A stretch of 5,059 bases of DNA from the NCBI GenBank assembly GCA_902475865.1, contig CABSBK010000104.1, positions 1 through 5,059 of the forward strand, given 5' to 3'. This stretch comes from an uncultured Collinsella sp. (GTDB lineage: Bacteria > Actinomycetota > Coriobacteriia > Coriobacteriales > Coriobacteriaceae). Shown here one piece after another: positions 1-5,059 of the stretch. How positions within the stretch are numbered: position 1 is the first letter of the stretch; each line of letters starts with the position of its first letter. A program made the translations under genes and the position numbers. The notes below the pieces were generated by a model. The model worked only from the letters and a program-made list of their open reading frames with translations. It was not told the origin of the DNA and ran no database searches.

Positions 1-87
1 CGAGGTGATATCGGCCTCGGTCAATTTACCCTTGCCGCGCAGGCGGTCAAATGTGTCGTTGAGGTGATCGCTCAGAGAATCAAACAC
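1..87 (-). CDS. ffh: Signal recognition particle protein Ffh (SRP54), N-terminal fragment
   Basis: Only the first 29 codons are in the window; the gene continues past position 1. Translation from the GTG at 87-85 begins MFDSLSDHLNDTFDRLRGKG and continues KLTEADITS. This is the typical start of bacterial Ffh: an MF-SLS-L opening, an LRGKGKL turn and then the TEADI segment, the first helices of the N domain. Ffh is the GTPase of the signal recognition particle. With 4.5S/scRNA it binds signal sequences emerging from the ribosome and docks on FtsY at the membrane. The GTPase G domain and the methionine-rich M domain, which would confirm the call, lie outside the window. The start is supported by a strong Shine-Dalgarno sequence, AAGGAG, six bases upstream. 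The gene follows ftsY after 10 bp, so the receptor and the particle protein are probably co-transcribed. Confidence 0.88.
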   Translation of the reverse strand, partial: MFDSLSDHLNDTFDRLRGKGKLTEADITS

Positions 88-93
88 TAGTCA

Positions 94-99
94 CTCCTT
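94..99 (-). promoter_or_regulatory. Shine-Dalgarno sequence of ffh, overlapping the ftsY stop codon
   Basis: On the minus strand the junction reads TAAGGAGTGACTAGTG. AAGGAG lies six bases before the GTG start of ffh, and its first two A residues are also the last two bases of the ftsY TAA stop. It is the best ribosome binding site in the window and fixes the ffh start. A ribosome terminating on ftsY sits directly over it, which would favour re-initiation. Confidence 0.85.
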
Positions 100-1015
100 A
101 ATTGGACTCGCCCACCAGGGCGCGGCAGAAATCTTTGGCATTGAACTCCTGCAGGTCATCGACCTGCTCGCCCACGCCGATGCGCAGGATTGGGAGCTTG
201 AGCTTCTCGGCCACGGCCATGGCAATACCGCCCTTTGCCGTGCCGTCGAGCTTTGTCATGATAATACCGTCCAGACCCAGCGCCTCGTTAAACTCGAGCG
301 CCTGGTTCAGACCGTTTTGACCCGTCGCGGCATCGATCACGAGGACGACCGAGACGGGCATGGGGCCGGCGGCCATATTGGCGGCGCGCTTACGCGTCAC
401 GTTGACCACCTTGGCAAGCTCGCGCATGAGCTCGGGGCTCGTGTGCAGACGACCGGCGGTATCGATGAGCACCAGGTCGCTGCCGCGCTTATCGGCCTCG
501 TCGAGCACGTCATAGCACACGCTCGCCGGATCGGAGCCGCGGTCACGCTTGATAACCGGTACGCCGGCACGCTGGCCCCACACATCGAGCTGCTCGATGG
601 CGGCGGCACGGAAGGTGTCGGCCGATCCGATCACCACGTTCTTGCCGCAGGCGGCCATGGCGCTCGCAATCTTGCCGACCGTGGTGGTCTTGCCGGCACC
701 GTTGATGCCGACAAACAGCACGCAGCTCGGCGTATCGGAAAACGGGTCGCGCTCAACAGGCACAAAATGGCCCTCAAGCTGCTCGGCCAGGGCGCGGCGA
801 AGCTGCGGGGCGGTCTTGAGGTTCTTCTTGGCAGCGGCGTCGCGCAGGTCATCGGAGACCTGAATGGCGACCTCGGCACCCATGTCACCCATAACGAGGG
901 TGTCCTCAAGGTCCTCCCAAAAATCCTCGTCGACCTCACCGCCAAAGTAGAAGACCTCGTTAAGGGCCTCGCGACTGCGCTCAAGTCCGCGCGAGAGAGC
1001 GTCAAAGAATCCCAT
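98..1015 (-). CDS. ftsY: Signal recognition particle receptor FtsY (SRP-type GTPase)
   Basis: FtsY is the membrane-associated receptor that docks the Ffh-RNA-ribosome complex and releases the nascent chain to the Sec translocon through reciprocal GTP hydrolysis. The 305-residue product is essentially a bare NG domain. Residues 1-21 (GFFDALSRGLERSREALNEV, after Met) form an amphipathic helix like the membrane-targeting helix of other FtsY proteins; the N-domain helices continue to about residue 85. The GTPase motifs are all intact: G1 GINGAGKT at 103-110, G2 DTFRAAAIEQL at 133-143, G3 DTAGR at 185-189, the SRP-type VIDAATGQN at 227-235, G4 TKLDGTAKGG at 254-263, and the closing IGVGEQVDDLQEF at 279-291. 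There is no transmembrane segment and no long acidic A domain as in E. coli. The ATG start overlaps the smc stop by one base (TAATG). No good Shine-Dalgarno is spaced for it, so coupling to smc translation is likely. The stop is TAA. Confidence 0.97.
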   Translation of the reverse strand: MGFFDALSRGLERSREALNEVFYFGGEVDEDFWEDLEDTLVMGDMGAEVAIQVSDDLRDAAAKKNLKTAPQLRRALAEQLEGHFVPVERDPFSDTPSCVLFVGINGAGKTTTVGKIASAMAACGKNVVIGSADTFRAAAIEQLDVWGQRAGVPVIKRDRGSDPASVCYDVLDEADKRGSDLVLIDTAGRLHTSPELMRELAKVVNVTRKRAANMAAGPMPVSVVLVIDAATGQNGLNQALEFNEALGLDGIIMTKLDGTAKGGIAMAVAEKLKLPILRIGVGEQVDDLQEFNAKDFCRALVGESN

Positions 1016-1017
1016 TA
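1013..1017 (-). promoter_or_regulatory. smc-ftsY stop/start overlap (TAATG), probable translational coupling site
   Basis: The last codon of smc (TAA, 1017-1015) shares its final A with the first base of the ftsY ATG (1015-1013). The only purine-rich sequence upstream is GGAAAGG at 1035-1029, within smc, about 13 bases from the ATG. That is further than the usual 5-9 bases. The overlap is seen directly; termination-reinitiation of ribosomes finishing smc is inferred. Confidence 0.7.
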
Positions 1018-4000
1018 TGCATTCACGACCTTTCCGGTTTCGCGATCGAGTTTTTGCGAGACGACGCGACTGACGCCGTCGGCTTGCATCGAGACGCCGT
1101 AGAGAACGTCAGCATCCTCCATAGTACGGCGCTGATGCGAGATTACCAAGAGCTGCGTATCGGAACGCAGCACATCGAGGGCGCCGATGAGCTTGGACAG
1201 GTTGGCGTCGTCGAGCGCCGCCTCGACCTCGTCCAGCACATAGAACGGCACCGTGCGCGTACGGTATACGGCAAAGAGCAGGGCGAGCGCCGTCAGGCTC
1301 TTCTCGCCGCCCGACATGAGCATCATCTTGGTGATGCGCTTGCCGCGCGGCTGCGCCACGACCTCAATGCCCGTCTCGGCCGGATGCTCGGGGTCGGTCA
1401 TCTCAAGGTGAGCCTGACCGCCCGGGAAGAGCATGGCGAAGATCTCGCGGAAGTTCGCATCGACCTTCTCAAACGTCACCAGGAACGCCTTGCGCATCTT
1501 GCGGTCGATCGCCACGGTGATCTTAGTGAGTGCCTTGCGCGCGCTCTCCAGATCGGCCAGCTGCTCCTCGATGTAATCGGCACGGCGCTTGAGCTGCTCG
1601 TACTCCTCCATGGCGACTTGGTTCACAGGACCCAGGTTGTTGATCTGGCGCACGAGCTGGTTGAGCTCGCGCTCGGCGGCATCGCGGTCGGTGGGCGCGG
1701 GAAGCATGAGCGCTTCCTCGAGTACCGTGGTGCCATCGGCGGTAATGGCCTTGATGGCAGCCTCCACCTGCACCTCGAGCTTGCCACGTGCGACCTTGAA
1801 CTCGTTTTGCGTCGCCGTGGCGGCATCGACCCGCTCCTTGGCGCGGGAGACCTCGGCCTTGGCGTCCTCGATGGTCTTCTTGAGCGAGGCCGAGTCCGCC
1901 TCCTCGAGCGAAGCCTGGTCACGCAGACGCGCGGCCCAATCCGACGCGCGCTCCAGCAGGGCCGAATAGCGCTCGTGCATGGGATCGACGCGCAGACGCA
2001 GCAGCTCGAGTGAGCGCGAGGCCTGGCGTGTTCCGCGGATACGGCGGTCGATGCCCTCCAGGCGATGCTCCAGGTCGGGCACGCGGCCCTTCAGCGAACG
2101 CAGACGCTCGCTCGTCTGGGCCAGGCGCACCTTGGCATCGGCGAGCTTGCCGGCGGCCTCGGAATCGTCACGGCGCACGCGATCGAGCTCGTCGTTGGCT
2201 TCGGCAATCTGGAGACCCAGGTCGCTTGCCTGCGCACGGGCCTCGTCGCGCGAACGGGTGAGCTCGTCAACGCGCGGGCGCGCTGCGCGAACGGCCTCGG
2301 CTGCCTGTTCGCGGCGCTTGGAGATGCGCACGCGCTCGACCTCGGCATTGTTGGCGCTTTGCTCCAAGCGGCCGATCTCAGAGAGCAGCGAGCGGCGCTC
2401 GCCCTCAAGACGGGCGATCTCGCCGGCGGCATCGCCCTCGGCGGCACGCGCCTCCTCGACGGCCGCATTGGCCTCGACGACCTGATCCGACACGTGCTCA
2501 AACACGGCAGCCAAATCGGGCTCCAGGCCCTCCAGCTCGCGAATGCGACGTTTGCGCTCAAGAGCACCCGAAGCTTCGCCGGCATCGAGCCCCACGCGCA
2601 CCAGGCCGCCACAGCTCACGCGGGCGCCATCGGGCGTCACATAGGTCACGCCGTCAACGACAGGTGCCGCCAGCGCAGCAGCCAAGTCATCGACCACGTA
2701 ATAGCCGCCGAGCAGGGCCTCGACAACCGGACCATAACCGGCGCGCACGGACAGGCGATCGACCAGACGCGAACCGGCAGCGCCCTTAGCAGCAGCAGAG
2801 CCGCTCACGCCGCGCGCCATCAGCAGTGCCTCGCCCGAGGCCTTCTTTTGGTCCAGTGCCGCACGACCGGCACGCTCAAGCGTGGCGGCGTCATCAAACA
2901 GCAGGGCATCGATATCGCCGGCAAGCAGCTGCTCGACCAGGCTCTCGAGTTCACGAGGGGCCTCGAGCACGTCGCCCAGACGACCCGAAACATCATCACC
3001 CAGCGCGCCCACCAGACGGCTCACCAGCGGCGAGCTGTCGGCCATGCGGGCATCGAGCTTCTTTTGGCTGGCAAGCTCCGAGCGAACCTCGGACAGCTTG
3101 TTGCGCGCCTCGCTCTCGCGGGCACGCAAGTCTTTAAGGGCTGCACGGGCAACCTCGGTGGCCTCGCGCGCATCGACCTGGGCCTGGCGGGCCTGATCAA
3201 GCGCGCCGTCGAGCTCCTCAGCGCGGTCGCGACGGCTCTCGAGCGAGGCCGTGACCTCCTCGAGCTGCTCGTCGATCTGCTCCAGGCGCGAGGCGTACAT
3301 GTTGTCCTCGACCTCGGCATTGCTCAAAGAGTCCTTCACCTTGGCAAGCTCGAGCGCGGCGTTATCGGCCACACGCTGCACATCGCGCTGCTCGCGCGTG
3401 AGCTGCGAAATCTGATTGTCAAGCGCAACGCGACGCTCGTGGAGCTGGGCGGCGGCTGGACCGGCGGCATCAACGTCGTCCTGAGCCTGCATGTGCGCAC
3501 CGGTCACTTCCTCAAGCTGGGCACGCGCATCCTCGAGCTCCTCGACCACGCGACGGCGCTGATGCTCGGAGCTCGAGATCTGGCCGCGCATGTCTGACAG
3601 GCGCGACACCATGTTGTGGCCCTTTTCCTCGAGCAGGCGCATATCTGAGTTAATGCGGCCGACCACGTCTTGCATATGGCGGCGCTGCTCGCCCAGATCG
3701 CCCACAAACAGGCCCTTTTCCTCGAGCATGACCTGGAGCTTCTCGAGCTCGCGCTCCTTTTCGCCCAAGCGGTACTGCGCAAGCTCAAGCTCGGCAGCGC
3801 CCTCCTTGGAACGGCTCTCCAGGTCGTTCCACTGCGACTGCAGTGAACGAAGCTCGTCGACGGCCAGCATCTGCGTAAGCTCGTTCGCGCGCGAGGACAG
3901 CTCTTTGTACTTGCGCGCGCGATCGACCTGACGCTCCAGCGGCCGCAGCTGACGGGCGATCTCCTTATTGATATCGCGGGCACGGGTCAGGTGCTCGTCC

Positions 4001-4551
4001 ATCGATTTAATCTTTTTGAGCGCACGCTCCTTGCGGCGCTTGTGCTTGGAGATGCCGGCAGCCTCCTCGATCAGGGCGCGACGCTCCTCGGGGCGGCTCT
4101 GCAAAATGGCGTCGAGCTTGCCCTGGCTGATGATGGAATGCGTATCCTTGCCCAAGCCTGAATCGTGCAGAATGTCCTGAATGTCCATCAGGCGGCACGG
4201 GCTCGAGTTGATGAGGTACTCGCTTTCGCCCGAGCGATACATACGACGGGTGATGGCGACCTCGTCAAAGTCGACGGGCAGCATATGGTCCGAGTTATCG
4301 AGCACCAGCGTGACCTCGGCGACACCCACCGGCTTGCGCGCCGACGAGCCCGAGAAGATAACGTCCTCCATGGCCTGGCCGCGCAGCTGCTTGGCGCTCT
4401 GCTCACCCAGGACCCACAGAATCGAGTCGGAGATGTTCGATTTTCCCGAGCCGTTGGGACCGACGATGACGGTCAGGCCCGGCTCAAATGACATATGGGC
4501 GCGGTCGGCAAACGACTTGAACCCTTTGAGCGTGAGGGACTTGAGATACAC
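1015..4551 (-). CDS. smc: Chromosome segregation/condensin ATPase SMC
   Basis: SMC forms a ring-shaped homodimer with the ScpA kleisin and ScpB. It uses ATP-driven loop extrusion to compact and separate sister chromosomes on the nucleoid. The 1178-residue product is about full length (B. subtilis SMC is 1186). Domain order: N-terminal head with Walker A GPNGSGKS (31-38), the R-loop stretch SAKQLRG (Arg57) and Q-loop ISQGK (Gln143); first coiled coil about 165-505; globular hinge about 506-655; returning coiled coil about 660-970; conserved head-proximal joint motif NNLGPVNQVAMEEYEQL (971-987); C-terminal head with ABC signature LMSGGEK (1078-1084), Walker B FYVLDE (1103-1108, catalytic Glu1108), D-loop following it, and the switch histidine in ISHQ (His1139). 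The GTG start is fixed by the family N-terminus MYLKSLTLKGFKSFAD and lies 10 bp after the rnc stop. The hinge is slightly atypical: it reads GGLVRVG where B. subtilis has two Gly-Gly pairs, and it carries an Ala/Gly/Ser-rich loop at 581-596. All ATPase motifs are intact, so the protein should be functional. Confidence 0.98.
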   Translation of the reverse strand: MYLKSLTLKGFKSFADRAHMSFEPGLTVIVGPNGSGKSNISDSILWVLGEQSAKQLRGQAMEDVIFSGSSARKPVGVAEVTLVLDNSDHMLPVDFDEVAITRRMYRSGESEYLINSSPCRLMDIQDILHDSGLGKDTHSIISQGKLDAILQSRPEERRALIEEAAGISKHKRRKERALKKIKSMDEHLTRARDINKEIARQLRPLERQVDRARKYKELSSRANELTQMLAVDELRSLQSQWNDLESRSKEGAAELELAQYRLGEKERELEKLQVMLEEKGLFVGDLGEQRRHMQDVVGRINSDMRLLEEKGHNMVSRLSDMRGQISSSEHQRRRVVEELEDARAQLEEVTGAHMQAQDDVDAAGPAAAQLHERRVALDNQISQLTREQRDVQRVADNAALELAKVKDSLSNAEVEDNMYASRLEQIDEQLEEVTASLESRRDRAEELDGALDQARQAQVDAREATEVARAALKDLRARESEARNKLSEVRSELASQKKLDARMADSSPLVSRLVGALGDDVSGRLGDVLEAPRELESLVEQLLAGDIDALLFDDAATLERAGRAALDQKKASGEALLMARGVSGSAAAKGAAGSRLVDRLSVRAGYGPVVEALLGGYYVVDDLAAALAAPVVDGVTYVTPDGARVSCGGLVRVGLDAGEASGALERKRRIRELEGLEPDLAAVFEHVSDQVVEANAAVEEARAAEGDAAGEIARLEGERRSLLSEIGRLEQSANNAEVERVRISKRREQAAEAVRAARPRVDELTRSRDEARAQASDLGLQIAEANDELDRVRRDDSEAAGKLADAKVRLAQTSERLRSLKGRVPDLEHRLEGIDRRIRGTRQASRSLELLRLRVDPMHERYSALLERASDWAARLRDQASLEEADSASLKKTIEDAKAEVSRAKERVDAATATQNEFKVARGKLEVQVEAAIKAITADGTTVLEEALMLPAPTDRDAAERELNQLVRQINNLGPVNQVAMEEYEQLKRRADYIEEQLADLESARKALTKITVAIDRKMRKAFLVTFEKVDANFREIFAMLFPGGQAHLEMTDPEHPAETGIEVVAQPRGKRITKMMLMSGGEKSLTALALLFAVYRTRTVPFYVLDEVEAALDDANLSKLIGALDVLRSDTQLLVISHQRRTMEDADVLYGVSMQADGVSRVVSQKLDRETGKVVNA
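2587..3036 (-). other. SMC hinge (dimerisation) domain, coding segment
   Basis: This segment covers about residues 506-655. It is the globular stretch between the two long Ala/Glu/Arg-rich coiled coils. It has the hinge pattern LGDVLEAPRELESLVEQLL, then a loop, then YGPVVEALLGGYYVVDDL, and VTYVTPDGARVSCGG at the end, comparable with the RIVTLEGDVVNPGG region of B. subtilis SMC. The hinge joins two SMC monomers and contributes to DNA contact. Its boundaries are estimated by eye from where heptad-like sequence stops. Confidence 0.75.
4438..4461 (-). other. Walker A (P-loop) of SMC
   Basis: Codons 31-38 encode GPNGSGKS, the ATP-binding P-loop of the SMC/RecF/Rad50 type. It is followed directly by N39 and the ISDSILWVLGEQSAKQLRG segment typical of bacterial SMC. 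It pairs in the folded head with the Walker B and signature motifs about 1040 residues later. Confidence 0.97.
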
Positions 4552-4554
4552 GGT

Positions 4555-4559
4555 TCCTC
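4555..4559 (-). promoter_or_regulatory. Shine-Dalgarno-like sequence of smc
   Basis: The rnc-smc junction on the minus strand reads TAAGCGAGGAACCGTG. GAGGA is the only ribosome-binding-like sequence before the GTG start, with only three bases between. That is short of the optimum and predicts modest independent initiation. Read-through from the rnc stop, 10 bases upstream of the start, may help. Confidence 0.55.
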
Positions 4560-4561
4560 GC

Positions 4562-5059
4562 TTAGACAGGCTTCTTGTTGAGAATCACGCCGTTGGTGGT
4601 GTAGCCCATGCGGTCGAGCGCCTCGAGCGCAGCGGCCGCCTCGGCCTCCTTCTTGGAGGAACCGGTGCCGCGACCCTGGCGAATACCGTCGATGAGCACC
4701 ACAGCGGTAAAGGTGGGCGCATGCGCGGGGCCCTCGGAGCCGACCAGCTTATACGCGGGAGGCTCGTGGCCGTCAGCCTGCACGCACTCCTGCAAGAACG
4801 ACTTGGGGTTCGCGGGGTGCTCGGCACGCTCGGAGGCCAGGTGCGGCTTGAGCGTACGGTGGATAAAGTCCGCCGCAACATCCCAGCCGGCATCCAGGTA
4901 CAGCGCACCTACGAGCGACTCATAGACGTTCTCGAGCGCCGAGTGCAGACCGCGGGCGCCGGTACCGGTCTCGGAGGCGCCAAAGATGATGATGTCGTCG
5001 ATACCCAGCTCGTGCGACACCTCGGACAGCGTGGCGCCCGAGACAAGGGATACCTTCAG
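4562..5059 (-). CDS. rnc: Ribonuclease III, C-terminal part (5' end beyond window)
   Basis: RNase III cleaves double-stranded RNA, notably rRNA precursors and structured mRNAs, as a cytosolic homodimer. The window holds the last 165 residues; the open frame runs off the edge at 5059, so the GTG at 5020 is internal and not the start. The visible part aligns without gaps to E. coli RNase III from about residue 71. It opens with LKVSLVSGATLSEVSHELGI, then GASE with the equivalent of Glu100, then LENVYESLVGALYLDAG with the equivalent of Glu117. The position of E. coli Asp114 is asparagine (AAC at 4930-4928). A double-stranded RNA-binding domain follows at about visible residues 85-152, starting NPKSFLQE and ending with GTGSSKKEAEAAAALEAL. 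The signature motif with the remaining catalytic acids (ERLEFLGDS in E. coli) lies outside the window. The stop is TAA, 10 bp before smc. Confidence 0.95.
   Translation of the reverse strand: MKVSLVSGATLSEVSHELGIDDIIIFGASETGTGARGLHSALENVYESLVGALYLDAGWDVAADFIHRTLKPHLASERAEHPANPKSFLQECVQADGHEPPAYKLVGSEGPAHAPTFTAVVLIDGIRQGRGTGSSKKEAEAAAALEALDRMGYTTNGVILNKKPV

Noticed and set aside
88..97. Possible terminator or promoter between ftsY and ffh
   Set aside because: The gap is 10 bp and contains only ribosome-binding and spacer sequence; there is no hairpin with a T-run and no paired -35/-10 elements nearby.
317..1102. 261-codon open frame on the plus strand, antisense to ftsY
   Set aside because: It lies opposite the conserved FtsY GTPase motifs and crosses the smc-ftsY junction. 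The Gly/His/Ala-rich translation is typical of an antisense reading of GC-rich genes.
1054..2013. 319-codon open frame on the plus strand, antisense to the 3' part of smc
   Set aside because: Same cause: it lies opposite the SMC C-terminal head and joint and has no recognisable domain or convincing ribosome binding site.
2065..3597. 510-codon open frame on the plus strand, antisense to smc
   Set aside because: It mirrors the GC-rich codons of the smc coiled coil and hinge, where antisense stop codons are rare. Its translation resembles no family I recognise and is rich in Leu/Ala/Arg/His. The opposite strand encodes an unmistakable SMC with every motif intact.
4562..5020. RNase III starting at the GTG at 5020
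   Set aside because: The reading frame stays open to 5059 and the upstream residues LKVSLVSGATLSE match the RNase III nuclease domain, so this GTG is an internal valine codon and the true start is outside the window.
1..5059. A novel defence, mobile or accessory system
   Set aside because: Every stretch longer than 10 bp is accounted for by four conserved housekeeping genes in a known gene order, with no composition shift, inverted repeats, integrase-like genes or repeat arrays.

Overview
The window is wall-to-wall coding sequence on the minus strand and holds four adjacent housekeeping genes. In transcription order (high to low coordinate) they are rnc (RNase III, 5' end outside the window), smc (chromosome condensin ATPase), ftsY (SRP receptor GTPase) and ffh (SRP protein 54; only its first 29 codons are present). 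The gaps are 10 bp (rnc-smc), a 1-bp overlap (smc-ftsY) and 10 bp (ftsY-ffh). I see no room for terminators, internal promoters or RNA genes, so this reads as the middle of one operon. No mobile element, CRISPR array, tRNA or rRNA is visible.

Organism: the DNA is GC-rich (roughly 60% or a little more, by eye), with G/C-ending codons and GTG starts on smc and ffh. The rnc-smc-ftsY order is widely shared by Gram-positive bacteria (Bacillota and Actinomycetota). High GC, a short FtsY without an acidic A domain, and ffh directly after ftsY suggest an actinobacterium of class Coriobacteriia, perhaps Collinsella or a relative. This placement is inference; no taxonomic marker was searched.

How the genes relate: FtsY and Ffh are the two GTPases of co-translational membrane targeting. 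They bind each other as a quasi-symmetric NG-domain heterodimer, so producing them from adjacent cistrons is sensible. SMC works with ScpA and ScpB, which are not in this window, to organise and segregate the chromosome. RNase III processes rRNA precursors and other double-stranded RNA. The last two are linked to the SRP genes by conserved gene order rather than by a shared pathway.

I found no evidence of a novel system. The points worth a second look are small: an asparagine where RNase III normally has a metal-binding aspartate, departures from the usual glycine/lysine pattern in the SMC hinge, a possible coiled-coil break in SMC, the tight cistron junctions, and the absence of a ylxM-type gene between ftsY and ffh.
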